From the NCBI RefSeq assembly GCF_000463015.1, contig NC_022234.1:248001-312000 (forward strand): a DNA stretch of 64,000 nucleotides, read 5' to 3'. Below the pieces are notes generated by a model. It was given only the letters and a program-made list of their open reading frames with translations. It searched no databases and had not been told where the DNA came from. A program made the translations under genes and the position numbers. Positions 34,199 to 43,223 of the stretch are shown in pieces (the stretch's first letter is position 1; each line of letters starts with the position of its first letter). Source of the DNA: Variovorax paradoxus B4. Its GTDB lineage: Bacteria; Pseudomonadota; Gammaproteobacteria; Burkholderiales; Burkholderiaceae_C.

Positions 34199-35650
34199 TC
34201 AGAAAGCGAGGGTGGGCAGCGCGTTCGCCGGCCGGTGCGCGGCTTCGAAGAACGACGCGGCCTGCAGCAGCTGCTGGTCTTCGCGGAACCGGCCGACAAG
34301 CTGCATGCCGATGGGCAGGCCGTCGCGGCCCGCGCCGCACGGCAGGCTGATGGCGGGGTGGCCCGTGAGGTTGAAGGGCATCGTCCACGGAAACCAGTTC
34401 GCCCGCACTTCGGCATACGCCTCGCCATCGATCTCGATGCGGCCGAACAGGTCCTGGTCGATCGGCAGCGCCGTGCGGGAGAGCGTCGGCGTGAAGATGA
34501 AGTCGTGGCTCTCCAGCTGGGCCTGGACCTTGCGAAAGAGCGCGGTCCTGGCGAACATGGCCTGCTGGAAGGCAACCCCGTCGACGTGCTCCGCGAGCGC
34601 GAGCTGCTGCAGCAAGGACGGGCTCAGCTGGTCGGCATGCGCTGCGGCCAGCGGCGCGAAGCGGCCGCGCCAGCTGGTGTGGTTGATCACCCGCCACACC
34701 GGCTCGACGTCGTAGCCCTCGCCGGGCATCTGTTCGAGCTGCGCGCCCATCGAACGCAAGGTGGCAAGGGCGGCTTCGAAGGCAGCGGCGGCGTCGACGG
34801 AGATCGGGCGCCCCGCGGGTGTTGCGCAATAGAGAATCCGCTTGCCGCGCAGATCGCCGTCGGGCTGCAGTGCGTCGAAGTAGCGCTGCGCCGGCACACC
34901 CAACGACCAGGGATCGGACCCATGGGCGCCGGTCATGGCCTGCAGCATGAGCGCGGTGTCGGCCACGTTGCGCGTGGTGGGCGTCACGTAGGTGTAGTTG
35001 CCGAACGCGTCCTGCACCTGGCTGTGGGGCACCACGCCCAGGCTCTGCTTCAGGCCGACCACGCCGTTGCAGGCGGCGGGAATGCGGGTCGAGCCGCCGC
35101 CGTCGGTGGCGATGGCCAGCGGCGCGACGCCGGCCGCAATGGATGCGGCCGCCCCGCCGCTCGAGCCGCCGCTCGTGCGCGTTCCATCCCATGCGTTGCG
35201 GGTGCTTCCGAACAGCGGTGCGTCGGTCAGGCACTTGGCGCCGAATTCGGAGGTGGTCGTCTTGCCGATGAGGATGGCGCCGGCCTGGCGCATGCGCGCG
35301 ACGGCCACCGCGTCTTGCGCGGGAACATGGTCGCGATGCAGCAGGGAACCGTAGGTCGTCCTGACGTTCGCGGTGTCGACGATGTCCTTCACGGTGAAGG
35401 GCAGGCCGTGCAGCAGGCCCAGCGGCTCGCCCCTCATCACGGCGCTTTCCGCCTCGCGGGCCTGCGCCATCGCCTGCTCGTGGCAGAGCGTGATGAAGCA
35501 GTTCAGGTGTGGCTGGACGGCATCGGCACGGCGCAGGACTTCCAGGGTGATCTCCACCGGCGAGAGCTTTCGCTGCGCGACCAGCGTGCGCAGCGCCACG
35601 GCGGACAGCTCGCAGATTTCGGACTTCGGAAGACGCGGAAACTTTTTCAT
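34199..35650 (-). CDS. amidase (amidase-signature family)
   Basis: 483 residues from the ATG at 35650 (an alternative ATG is at 35677). The Ser-cisSer-Lys triad is visible: Lys in GLPFTVKDIVDTANV, the Gly/Ser-rich TRTSGGSSGGAAASIAAG, and nucleophile Ser in TDGGGSTRIPAAC. It hydrolyses an amide to acid and ammonia or amine in the cytoplasm. Operon with the Bug receptor and MFS transporter; divergent LysR 69 bp away. Confidence 0.93.
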   Translation of the reverse strand: MKKFPRLPKSEICELSAVALRTLVAQRKLSPVEITLEVLRRADAVQPHLNCFITLCHEQAMAQAREAESAVMRGEPLGLLHGLPFTVKDIVDTANVRTTYGSLLHRDHVPAQDAVAVARMRQAGAILIGKTTTSEFGAKCLTDAPLFGSTRNAWDGTRTSGGSSGGAAASIAAGVAPLAIATDGGGSTRIPAACNGVVGLKQSLGVVPHSQVQDAFGNYTYVTPTTRNVADTALMLQAMTGAHGSDPWSLGVPAQRYFDALQPDGDLRGKRILYCATPAGRPISVDAAAAFEAALATLRSMGAQLEQMPGEGYDVEPVWRVINHTSWRGRFAPLAAAHADQLSPSLLQQLALAEHVDGVAFQQAMFARTALFRKVQAQLESHDFIFTPTLSRTALPIDQDLFGRIEIDGEAYAEVRANWFPWTMPFNLTGHPAISLPCGAGRDGLPIGMQLVGRFREDQQLLQAASFFEAAHRPANALPTLAF

Positions 35651-35719
35651 GCGCAAATGATTGATGCGCCGCAACATCGAGTCCAATACTGTTTTCTTGA
35701 AAAGGCATACGACCAGCGT

Positions 35720-36619
35720 ATGGCAGCACCGGACTTCAGAACGCTCCGCTACTTCGTGGCGGTTGCCGAGGAACGCAGCGTGGGCAAGGCGGCACGCCGG
35801 CTCAACATGGCCCAGCCGCCCTTGTCGGTCCACATCAAGAACCTGGAGGCGGCGGTGGGCACGCCCCTGTTCCGCAGGGCGGCGCGCGGCATGGAGATCA
35901 CCGACGCCGGCAATGCGCTCTTCCAGCGCGCGAAGGAAGCACTGCTGCTTGCCAACGAAGGGTTCGACGCAGCGCGGGCGATCGGGTCGGGCAGCAGGGG
36001 CCGGCTCACGGTCGGAACCATGGTCGTGCTGTCCTACCTGGTGCTCCCTCGCCTGGAGAACACGCTTCGGGCGAAGCTGCCGGACGTGGAAATCCAGTAT
36101 GTGGAACTGAACGCCGTCAACAACGTCTCGGCCCTCACGGACTCGGACGTGTCGGTGGCGATCTGCATTCCGCCCATCGCCCAGCCAGGCATCGCGGTCG
36201 AACGCATCGGAACCCAGCCGCTGATGCTGGCCGTGCGCGCGGATTCGCCGTTGGCCCGCATGTCCAGCATTCCGATGGAGCGGCTTTCAGGCATGCCCCT
36301 GATCGGGCTGCCCGTGCCCGAAGGAGACGTCGACAAATCCGTCATCGCCTCGATGCTTCGGCGGCACGATGTCAGCATGCCGATCGCGCAGCGGGTCGAG
36401 ACCATGGTGTCGGCATTGGCGCTCGTCCTGGCAGGCAAGGGCGTGGCCATCCTGCCCGCCTGCGCCCGGATCGGCCGGCCTCCGGGGGTGGTGTTCAGGG
36501 CGCTTCGGAACGTCGATGCAAAGATGGACATCGCCGCCTGCTGGCGCAGCGATTGGCAGAGTCCGCTCATCGAACCCTTCCTGGCTTGCGCGCGCGCCTC
36601 GCTGCGGCAAGCTGCGTAG
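35720..36619 (+). CDS. LysR-family regulator of the amidase operon
   Basis: 299 residues. HTH SVGKAARRLNMAQPPLSVHI at about 20-39; the MAQPPLS motif is typical of the CatR/BenM-like LysR branch. Start at the ATG 35720, giving the family start FRTLRYFVAVAEE; the very long upstream open frame overlaps the amidase and is rejected. It is divergent from the amidase with only 69 bp between, so control of that operon is likely. Effector unknown. Confidence 0.92.
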   Translation: MAAPDFRTLRYFVAVAEERSVGKAARRLNMAQPPLSVHIKNLEAAVGTPLFRRAARGMEITDAGNALFQRAKEALLLANEGFDAARAIGSGSRGRLTVGTMVVLSYLVLPRLENTLRAKLPDVEIQYVELNAVNNVSALTDSDVSVAICIPPIAQPGIAVERIGTQPLMLAVRADSPLARMSSIPMERLSGMPLIGLPVPEGDVDKSVIASMLRRHDVSMPIAQRVETMVSALALVLAGKGVAILPACARIGRPPGVVFRALRNVDAKMDIAACWRSDWQSPLIEPFLACARASLRQAA

Positions 36620-36683
36620 CAGAGGGCCGGGAAGCCTGGGCGGCAGCTACGCGCGCTGCCTCCGACTCGCGCCGGCCCGGCTG

Positions 36684-37316
36684 CTAGATGTGAAACGCAG
36701 CCAGCGCCCCCACCACCAGCCCCGCGGCCGCCACGCCGAACATCGCGCGCTCGAGCCATTTCTTCTTCGTCAGCAAGGCAATGGCGGCCAGCGCAATCGA
36801 CACCTGCAGCACGGTCGTCGCCTGGGCCCAGCGATGGTGCTGGTGCATTTGCTCTTCCGACTGGGCGTCCCATTGGCTCGCCTCGGCTTCCAGCTTCTTC
36901 GCGGCGGCCTGGATGTCGGTCTTCTCCTGCTCGTAGCGCGCCACTTTGACCTGCCATCCCTGCATGCGAACGTCGTCGGTCGCGGTGTCGCGCGCGAATT
37001 CGGCGAGGGCCTGCTTGGTGCTTTTCGACTGGAAGTAATTCCACTGGTTCGACGCCTCGGTCTTCTTGATCGCGGCGTTGTTCTTGTAGAGGCCGGCGTT
37101 CGCCTGCGTGGCCCCGCCCATGTACGAGAAGATCGCGCCGACGGTGGCGATCACGGCGGTACACACGGCGATCTTGCTCGTCATGCTCATGCCACCGGAA
37201 GGCGAGGCTGCCCCGCCTTCCGCATGACCATGGCTGTCGCCATGGCCGCTGCCGGATGCCGCGTGTTCAAGTTCGTGGTCGTGCGGGCCGTGCACATGAA
37301 AGCCGTGTCCTGACAT
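36684..37316 (-). CDS. DUF4337-like membrane protein
   Basis: 210 residues from the ATG at 37316, after AAGGA. A His/Gly-rich N-terminus (about 1-45) leads to a first membrane helix (MTSKIAVCTAVIATVGAIFS), then a cytosolic or periplasmic helical region with SNQWNYFQSKSTKQALAEF and a coiled coil. Two closing helices lie near the C-terminus. The Q-W-N-Y-F-Q-S-K-S pattern is typical of DUF4337. Function unknown. It lies convergent with the LysR gene. Confidence 0.82.
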   Translation of the reverse strand: MSGHGFHVHGPHDHELEHAASGSGHGDSHGHAEGGAASPSGGMSMTSKIAVCTAVIATVGAIFSYMGGATQANAGLYKNNAAIKKTEASNQWNYFQSKSTKQALAEFARDTATDDVRMQGWQVKVARYEQEKTDIQAAAKKLEAEASQWDAQSEEQMHQHHRWAQATTVLQVSIALAAIALLTKKKWLERAMFGVAAAGLVVGALAAFHI

Positions 37317-37364
37317 GGGATCCTTGTTGAAGTGTGGTTTCTCGGAGCGCGTGCGAGTATGCCC

Positions 37365-37440
37365 GGGACCCGATGGTGCCGCCGGCCCCCTTCTGCGCAT
37401 GGCGGCGCTCGATCCAGCAGGTGGTGATCCCCAGCTGCTC
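37365..37440 (-). pseudogene. 3'-terminal remnant of a type II HAD dehalogenase gene
   Basis: On the minus strand these bases encode EQLGITTCWIERRHAQKGAG and a few further residues. The intact HAD at 49605-50303 has KQLGIATCWIERRHAQKGSG at the same place. The DNA match (37371-37437 against 49682-49748) shows 60 of 67 identical bases by eye, with an unbroken run of 32. Only the tail remains; the body of the gene is absent and the ParE toxin stop sits at the break. Confidence 0.8.
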
Positions 37441-37759
37441 AGTGGTAGTCGTCTTCACGCTGATGCCGAAGCGCCAGGATGTTGACGGTCTCAGCACCTT
37501 CAATCTCGTAAAGTGCGACGTAGCCGGCCCCGCTGCAGGGAATCACGAGTTCTCGCAAGAACGGGCTATCACTCGCTTTGCGGAAGATGAATGGTGTTCG
37601 GCTTAAGTGATTCTCTATCGCCGTGGCGAGGGTGTCGATGGTGCGTTGCGCCGCGTCGAAATCCTCGCGCGTTTTTGCACGGACGAGCAGGAAGTCGAAA
37701 AGTCGGATCAGGTCTTCACGGGCTGCGTCGGTGTATCTGACCTGGAATTCACCGTTCAA
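37439..37759 (-). CDS. ParE/RelE-family toxin
   Basis: 106 residues. The fold is shown by FQVRYTDAAREDLIRLFDFL near the start and LRELVIPCSGAGYVALYEIE with VNILALRHQREDDY at the end, as in ParE-type toxins that poison gyrase or the ribosome. The ATG overlaps the antitoxin stop by four bases, the normal order for such pairs. It lies directly against a broken HAD gene, as expected for a mobile or addiction module. Confidence 0.88.
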   Translation of the reverse strand: MNGEFQVRYTDAAREDLIRLFDFLLVRAKTREDFDAAQRTIDTLATAIENHLSRTPFIFRKASDSPFLRELVIPCSGAGYVALYEIEGAETVNILALRHQREDDYH

Positions 37760-38028
37760 CCCAGCACCTGTTTACGCCGCGCGTCGAGCCGTGCCTGGAG
37801 TTCGCCGTGCACGGCCGCCGCGGAATGATAGACGCCGGTACGCTGGGCCTCCTGGCTGGCGTGCAGGCCGCGCGCGAGGAAGTCCGCCTGCACCTGGCGG
37901 CGCTGGATGGCTTCGCGCACGGCTGTTTCGATCAGCGCGCTGAGCGTCTCACCTTCGCGGAGCACGCTCTCGGCGGCCAGGCGGAGTTCGGCCTCGACTC
38001 GAAGGGAAGGAAAGGTGGAAGTCTTCAT
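37756..38028 (-). CDS. antitoxin partner of ParE-type toxin
   Basis: 90 residues from the ATG at 38028, after AAGGTGGAAG. The N-terminus FPSLRVEAELRLAAESVLRE looks like a ribbon-helix-helix DNA-binding domain, followed by a charged helical tail that would wrap the toxin. Such antitoxins usually repress their own promoter. Open sequence up to 38295 has no ribosome site. Assignment rests on size, fold and toxin overlap. Confidence 0.82.
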   Translation of the reverse strand: MKTSTFPSLRVEAELRLAAESVLREGETLSALIETAVREAIQRRQVQADFLARGLHASQEAQRTGVYHSAAAVHGELQARLDARRKQVLG

Positions 38029-38381
38029 GGCCGTGATGCGTTGCAATTGCGACGCATCGAGTATATACCCGCGCCGGAGGCGATGCTCGGTAGCAAATCG
38101 CGATGGGGAGGGCAGGGCCCGCCAGCGGCCTGGTGATCGCACCAAGGCGGTTTCCTGATTGGTCGCCAAGTGCCGCCCGCCTGCGATCACGGCGTCAATG
38201 GCATGGCTCGGACGTCGAGGAAAACTGAAGTTCCGCACCAGGACGGAGACCTTCCATGGGCAGATCACTTCTCGGACTGGGCGAAATAAGTTCAATAAAT
38301 ATCAATTTAAATAATGTTGATTCATAAAAACAGGATTTCTAGAATTCCTCCATAGCGATTCGTCGCAGATGCGAGGCAGAG
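38029..38381. other. 353-bp region between toxin-antitoxin pair and SDH-like cluster
   Basis: No gene is seen. The last 100 bases are strikingly AT-rich compared with the rest of the window (for example 38283-38345) and should contain the promoter of the plus-strand cluster. The remaining part carries the antitoxin promoter. Confidence 0.55.
38301..38321. promoter_or_regulatory. AT-rich dyad upstream of SDH-like cluster
   Basis: ATCAA (38301-38305) and TTGAT (38317-38321) form an inverted repeat within an AT-rich tract, 61 bases before the start of the Fe-S subunit gene. It is a possible operator for the cluster's own LysR (44108-45010); this is inference. Confidence 0.4.
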
Positions 38382-39116
38382 ATGGATACCGACAACCCCA
38401 CGAAGCAGAGACAACTCACCGTACGAATCTCTCGAGGAACCGGCGATGGTTCCTTATCAACGTATCTGGTTCCCTGGCGCGAAAACCAGACCGTGCTGGA
38501 CGTCGTGACGGAGGTCCAACGGACCCAGGAGCCAGACCTTTCCTATCGATTCGCTTGTCGCGTTGGCGTGTGCGGCTCCTGTGCGATGACGGTCAACGGA
38601 AAGCCCCGCTGGACCTGCCGAACCCATGTCAGCCGCGTGGAAGAGGAGGGGGTCATCGTCATCGAGCCTCTTCGCAACATGCCGCGCATCAAGGACCTCG
38701 TGGTCGATATGCGCGAGTTCTTCCAAAAGTGGAAAAAGGCGGGCAGCACCTTTGTTGGCACGGCAACACGGAATGATCCGCCGGCACGGGTGCCTCCCCA
38801 GAGCAAGAAGCGCAGGCTGGCAGATGCCGCGATCGAATGCATCAATTGCGGCGTGTGCTATGCCGCCTGTGACGTCGTCACCTGGGACAAGGACTATCTG
38901 GGACCAGCTGCGCTCAATCGTGCCTGGACCCTCTACAACGACGAACGACATGCGGACCCCAACGACGTTTTGCACAAGGCAACGTCCGGTGGCGGCTGCA
39001 ATTCGTGCCACACGCAAGGCAGTTGCATGAAGCATTGCCCGGTCAGCCTGAGCCCGACCGGCAGCATTGCGGGACTGAAGCGAAGTGCGCTCCTGAGTTT
39101 CCTCAAGCGAGACTGA
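38382..39116 (+). CDS. succinate dehydrogenase/fumarate reductase-like iron-sulfur subunit
   Basis: 244 residues, normal SdhB/FrdB length. The 2Fe-2S cluster ligands are Cys59, 64, 67 and 79 (CRVGVCGSCAM then TCRTH). The 4Fe-4S ligands are probably Cys153, 156, 159 and 219, and the 3Fe-4S ligands Cys163, 209 and 215. A further Cys206 is extra, and the usual Pro after Cys163 is Asp. It passes electrons from the flavoprotein to the membrane anchor. First gene of a B-C-D-A cluster with 1-bp gaps and 4-bp overlaps, unlike the usual C-D-A-B order. Confidence 0.92.
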   Translation: MDTDNPTKQRQLTVRISRGTGDGSLSTYLVPWRENQTVLDVVTEVQRTQEPDLSYRFACRVGVCGSCAMTVNGKPRWTCRTHVSRVEEEGVIVIEPLRNMPRIKDLVVDMREFFQKWKKAGSTFVGTATRNDPPARVPPQSKKRRLADAAIECINCGVCYAACDVVTWDKDYLGPAALNRAWTLYNDERHADPNDVLHKATSGGGCNSCHTQGSCMKHCPVSLSPTGSIAGLKRSALLSFLKRD

Positions 39117-39117
39117 A

Positions 39118-39453
39118 ATGGAAGCTCGCCTCTTCGCTCTTCAGCGCCTCACGGCAATGGTCATGGCGCCATTTGTCTTCACGCATGTGGGACTCATCAT
39201 CTACGCGGTCCGCGGCGGACTGACCGCTGGCGAAGTCCTCTCTCGCACGCAAGGCAACTGGGTGTGGATCGCGTTCTACGGCCTCTTTGCGATCAGCGTG
39301 GCCGTCCACGTTCCGATCGGCGTGCGCAACATCCTCATCGAATGGCTGCGCCTCGGACGAAGCGCCGCGTCCCTGGTGAGCCTGGTGTTCGGCGCCGCAT
39401 TGCTGTACCTGGGCCTTCGCGCCGTCGCCGCGGTGGGGGGACTGATGCCATGA
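39118..39453 (+). CDS. SDH-like membrane anchor subunit 1 (cytochrome b-type)
   Basis: 111 residues with three hydrophobic helices. ALQRLTAMVMAPFVFTHVGL and AVHVPIGVRNILIEW follow the R-x-(S/T)...H and H-x3-G-x-R patterns of SdhC/FrdC anchors. His23 and His64 are candidate haem ligands. It starts one base after the Fe-S gene stop and overlaps the next gene by four bases. With its partner it would anchor the complex and pass electrons to or from quinone. Confidence 0.86.
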   Translation: MEARLFALQRLTAMVMAPFVFTHVGLIIYAVRGGLTAGEVLSRTQGNWVWIAFYGLFAISVAVHVPIGVRNILIEWLRLGRSAASLVSLVFGAALLYLGLRAVAAVGGLMP

Positions 39454-39794
39454 AGACCGCTCGCAGTCATCAAGCGTACTGGGCCTTCCTGGGGCATCGC
39501 CTCTCGGGCCTGGCGCTTGCACTCTTCCTACCCGCCCACTTCTACGTGCTCGGCATGGCCCTGGACGAAGCACGCCTCGACCGCTTCCTGAAGCTGTCGG
39601 AGATGCCCGCGATGAAGTTCGGCGAGTGGGGACTCGTCCTGTTACTGACACTGCACATGTTCTTTGGATCGCGCCTGCTCGCACTCGAGCTGCTTCCCTG
39701 GAGCTCCACCCGCGACGCTCGCCTGGCCTGGATTGGCTGGGGTTTTGCGGCATCGATGGCATTTGGCTTTGCGTTCATCGCGAGAGTGATTTGA
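39450..39794 (+). CDS. SDH-like membrane anchor subunit 2
   Basis: 114 residues from the ATG at 39450. GHRLSGLALALFLPAHFYVL is the characteristic first helix of SdhC-type anchors (Arg17, Ser19, His30), followed by LLTLHMFFGSRLLALELL with His69 and a third helix ending the protein. Both anchors look like SdhC-type halves, as in some fumarate-reductase/SDH variants. The longer open frame from 39264 is another gene's shadow. Confidence 0.86.
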   Translation: MKTARSHQAYWAFLGHRLSGLALALFLPAHFYVLGMALDEARLDRFLKLSEMPAMKFGEWGLVLLLTLHMFFGSRLLALELLPWSSTRDARLAWIGWGFAASMAFGFAFIARVI

Positions 39795-39795
39795 A

Positions 39796-41535
39796 ATGAA
39801 CTTCGAGACTTACAAGACCGATATCCTGGTGCTGGGAACCGGTGGTGCCGGCCTGTTTGCTGCCTTGCATGCCAAGAAGGCGAATCCTTCCCTGCGCGTC
39901 ACGGTCACGGTCAAAGGTTTGCTTGGAAAGTGCGGATGCACACGCATGGTCCAGGGCGGCTACAACGTGGCGCTGTCGGCTGGAGACTCGGTTGAGCGAC
40001 ACTTCATGGACACCATCGAGGGCGGCAAGTGGCTGCCGCGCCAGGATCTCGCATGGCGCCTCGTGGAAGGGGCCGTCGAGCGCGTGCGCGAACTCGAGAA
40101 CGAGATCGGGTGCTTCTTTGACCGCAATCCCGACGGGTCGCTCCATTCGAAGGCCTTTGCGGGCCAGAGCTTCGATCGCACGGTCCACAAGGCCGACCTG
40201 ACGGGCATCGAGATCATCAACCGCCTCATGGAGCAGGTGCGCGCGATGGACGTCGAGGAGCTCGAGGAGCATCGCGCGATCGAGCTCATTCCGGCGGCCG
40301 ATGGAGCCGGAATCGCCGGTGTCCTGTTCATTGACATGCGTGCGGGTACCTATCGCCTGGTGCAGGCAAAAGCGGTACTCCTCGCGACGGGCGCCGGGCC
40401 GACGATGTACCGCTATCACACGCCGTCCGGCGACAAGACCTGCGATGGGCTGGCCATGGCGCTGCGGTATGGCCTGAAGCTGCGGGATATGGAGATGGTG
40501 CAGTTCCATCCCACCGGACTCCTCGGTGGGCCGGATACGCGCATGACGGGCACCGTTCTCGAGGAGGGCCTGCGCGGCGCCGGGGGTTACCTGCTCAATG
40601 GGGGCGGCGACCGGTTCATGACCCACTACGACAAGCGTGGCGAGCGTGCGACCCGCGACGTCGTCAGCCGAGGCATCTACGCCGAGATGCGCGCGGGGCG
40701 CACGGGGCCCATGGGTGGCGTCTACATCCAGATGAGCCACCTCGGCCCGGAGAAGGTCGCCAAGACATTTCCGGGAATGGTCAATCGCTGCAAGGACTGC
40801 GGCTTTGATCTGGCAGGTGGCAAGGTCGAAGTGGTTCCGACAGCCCACTACCTGATGGGGGGTGTCGAGTTCAACGTCGACTGCTCGACCGCATCGCCAG
40901 GACTGTTCGCCGCGGGCGAGGACTGCGGAGGCGTCCATGGGGCCAATCGCCTTGGCGGCAACGGTGTCGCGAACTCCACCGTCTTTGGTGGCATCGCGGG
41001 AGACTCCATGGCCGCCTTCGTCGAGAGGAACGGCAAGTGGCGCGACCCCGACAGCCGAATTGTCGCCAGCGGGATCGAGCGCGCGGAGTATCCATTTTCC
41101 AGGTCGGTGGGTCGTATCCACGAGTTGCGCGACGCCCTGGCACAGACGATGTGGGATGACGTAGGCGTGCTGCGCAACCGTGAGGCGATGGAACATGGGC
41201 TCGAAGCAGTGGCCTCTCATCGAGCCGCGCTGTCGGCAATGGGCGTCGCAGATGGTGATCGCCGCTACAACGTGACCTGGCACGACTGGCTGAACCTGGA
41301 AAGCCTCGTCGATATCTCAAAGATCATTACCGTCTCCGCACTGGCGCGCGAGAACAGTCGCGGCGCTCATTTCCGCGAAGACTTCCCCGACCCGGGCGAT
41401 CTCCACTCCAGCTGCTACACGCGCGTGAGCGCCCGGGACGACGACGTACAGCTCGAAATGGTCCCCGTCTCCTTCGACATCGTGAGACCCGGTGAATCGC
41501 TCATCACCGGCGAAGCAGACACCCCCCAAACCTGA
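39796..41535 (+). CDS. succinate dehydrogenase/fumarate reductase-like flavoprotein subunit
   Basis: 579 residues. FAD loop GTGGAGL at 14-20; substrate residues His238 (VQFHPTGL), Arg287 (RATRDVVSRG), His351 (HYLMGG) and Arg385 (GANRLGGN) are all in place, so dehydrogenation of a succinate-like acid or reduction of a fumarate-like one is likely. The His that carries covalent FAD in SdhA/FrdA (S-H-T-V-A-A-Q-G-G) aligns with Cys48 in GCTRMVQGG, so FAD may be non-covalent or bound otherwise. One-base gap from the second anchor gene; the class I fumarase genes follow 12 bp later. Confidence 0.9.
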   Translation: MNFETYKTDILVLGTGGAGLFAALHAKKANPSLRVTVTVKGLLGKCGCTRMVQGGYNVALSAGDSVERHFMDTIEGGKWLPRQDLAWRLVEGAVERVRELENEIGCFFDRNPDGSLHSKAFAGQSFDRTVHKADLTGIEIINRLMEQVRAMDVEELEEHRAIELIPAADGAGIAGVLFIDMRAGTYRLVQAKAVLLATGAGPTMYRYHTPSGDKTCDGLAMALRYGLKLRDMEMVQFHPTGLLGGPDTRMTGTVLEEGLRGAGGYLLNGGGDRFMTHYDKRGERATRDVVSRGIYAEMRAGRTGPMGGVYIQMSHLGPEKVAKTFPGMVNRCKDCGFDLAGGKVEVVPTAHYLMGGVEFNVDCSTASPGLFAAGEDCGGVHGANRLGGNGVANSTVFGGIAGDSMAAFVERNGKWRDPDSRIVASGIERAEYPFSRSVGRIHELRDALAQTMWDDVGVLRNREAMEHGLEAVASHRAALSAMGVADGDRRYNVTWHDWLNLESLVDISKIITVSALARENSRGAHFREDFPDPGDLHSSCYTRVSARDDDVQLEMVPVSFDIVRPGESLITGEADTPQT

Positions 41536-41547
41536 GGGCACACCCAA

Positions 41548-42483
41548 ATGAAGATTCCGATTCAGAAAGTTGAAGAAGCCGCCTTGGAGATCACGCGACG
41601 CGCTGCGATCGAGATTCCTCCCGACTACAAGAAGGGAATTCAGGAGCTGCAGAAGACGGAGACCGGAAAACTGCCTCGGTTCGTCATCCACGCGATGGTC
41701 GACAACTGGGAGGCCGCAGATCAGGATCGCCGTCCCATGTGCGCCGATACCGGCCTGCCGCGGTATTACGTGAAGGTTGGCAACAACGCATCGGTCGAGT
41801 CGGGATTCGTTGCCGTGGAGCGAGCGCTCCGGCATGCGACGGCAGAAGGTACGGTCACGATTCCGCTTCGGCCGAATCGCGTGCATCCCTTGTGGCGCAC
41901 GGATCACAACAACAACGTCGGCATCAATGCCCCCGAAGTCGAGTGGTCGTTCGAGCCGGACGCAGACTGGCTCGACGTCACCACCGTCCACAAGGGCGGC
42001 CTCTTCGGGACCGACTACCGCATGTTGTTCCCCGGGGACGGAATCGACGGTATCAAGCGCTTTGTCCTGGACACGCTGATTGCCTTCGGAAAGCGCGGCC
42101 TGGCCTGCCAGCCCGCGATCGTCGGGATCGGCTTGGGTGGCTCCAAGGACACCTGCATGCAGCTGGGCAAACAGGCTGCGTGCCTGCGCACGGTCGGGGA
42201 CCGGAATCCCGATCCGAAGGTCGCCGAGCTCGAACTTGAGTTGATGAAGCTCGGAAACTCGATCGGGATGGGCGCCATGGGCTTTGTGGGGTCCGGGATG
42301 GTCGTGGATTGCCACATCGAGTGCGGTTACACGCACACCGGTGGCATGCCCATCAGCCTGCACACCTTCTGTCTTTCATCACGGCGTGCCACAGCGCGCA
42401 TCCATGCCAACGGCGAGATCGAGTATCGAACCGATCCCCAATGGTTCACCCCCTATCTGCGTCGGGAGACGGTCGAATGGTAA
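41548..42483 (+). CDS. class I fumarase / L(+)-tartrate dehydratase-family alpha subunit
   Basis: 311 residues. Iron-sulfur hydro-lyase; likely 4Fe-4S ligands are Cys65 (RPMCADTGLP), Cys187 (LACQPAIVGIGLGG) and Cys275 (LHTFCLSSRRA), with spacing like that of class I fumarases. The two-subunit form acts as fumarase, L-tartrate dehydratase or mesaconase. Next to an SDH-like complex it probably hydrates the unsaturated acid that complex makes. It overlaps the beta gene by seven bases (ATGGTAA). Confidence 0.9.
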   Translation: MKIPIQKVEEAALEITRRAAIEIPPDYKKGIQELQKTETGKLPRFVIHAMVDNWEAADQDRRPMCADTGLPRYYVKVGNNASVESGFVAVERALRHATAEGTVTIPLRPNRVHPLWRTDHNNNVGINAPEVEWSFEPDADWLDVTTVHKGGLFGTDYRMLFPGDGIDGIKRFVLDTLIAFGKRGLACQPAIVGIGLGGSKDTCMQLGKQAACLRTVGDRNPDPKVAELELELMKLGNSIGMGAMGFVGSGMVVDCHIECGYTHTGGMPISLHTFCLSSRRATARIHANGEIEYRTDPQWFTPYLRRETVEW

Positions 42484-43157
42484 GCAGCAACGACGACATC
42501 AAGGTCTTCCACCTGAACCTTCCGGCGAAGCGGGAAGACATTGCGAAGCTCGAGCTGGGCTGCGCGGTCTATCTGAACGGCGTGGTCTACACCGCGCGCG
42601 AGGGTGTCTACAAGAAGGTGCTGGACGAGGGATTGGCGCTACCCGTCGATCTGAAGTCGATCAGCAACGTCAACTTCCACTGCTCGCCGGCCGCCGCACC
42701 CGACGGCAAGGGAGGCTACAGGGTCGGCGCTGTGACCGCCACGGCATCCTTTCGCTTCTCGAAGTGGATTCCTCGCTGGCTCGAACAGACAGGGTGCAGC
42801 ATCCTCATCGGAAAAGGAGGCATGCCTGCCGATGACTACAAGAAGGTCCTCGCTCCGGGTGGCGCCATCTACCTGACAACCGTCGGCTACGGCACCGGTG
42901 CGCTGCTCGGTCGCGGCATCAAGCGTGTCCGGGAGGTCCACTGGCTCGATGAGCTGGGGATCGCCCAGGCCATGTGGTTGTTCGAGGTGGAGAACTTCGG
43001 TCCCTTCATCGTCGAGAGCGATCTGGAAGGCAACTCCTTGTTCGCGCAGCATGCCGAGACCATCAATGCCGGCATCGAGGCCCTGTATGCAGGTCTCAAG
43101 CCTCCAGCGCTGCATCGCTACGGCGAGACCGACAACCGCAAGGACGAGGTGATGTAG
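42477..43157 (+). CDS. class I fumarase / L(+)-tartrate dehydratase-family beta subunit
   Basis: 226 residues. C-terminal domain of class I hydro-lyases: GCAVYLNGVVYTAREGVYKK near 30-49, LIGKGGMPADDY, and LTTVGYGTGALLGRGIKRVR. It completes the active site of the alpha subunit. The ATG at 42477 overlaps the alpha stop, indicating tight coupling. Substrate could be fumarate, tartrate, mesaconate or another substituted fumarate; sequence alone does not decide. Confidence 0.9.
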   Translation: MVSSNDDIKVFHLNLPAKREDIAKLELGCAVYLNGVVYTAREGVYKKVLDEGLALPVDLKSISNVNFHCSPAAAPDGKGGYRVGAVTATASFRFSKWIPRWLEQTGCSILIGKGGMPADDYKKVLAPGGAIYLTTVGYGTGALLGRGIKRVREVHWLDELGIAQAMWLFEVENFGPFIVESDLEGNSLFAQHAETINAGIEALYAGLKPPALHRYGETDNRKDEVM

Positions 43158-43223
43158 CCGCCGGCATTGCAGGCTTGCGATGCCGCCCGGGTTCGAGTCG
43201 TTTCCATTCAAAAGGTCAGTGCC

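Noticed and set aside
34235..36619. 794-residue plus-strand frame ending in LysR
   Set aside because: The first 500 residues are antisense to the amidase; only the part from 35720 is the regulator.
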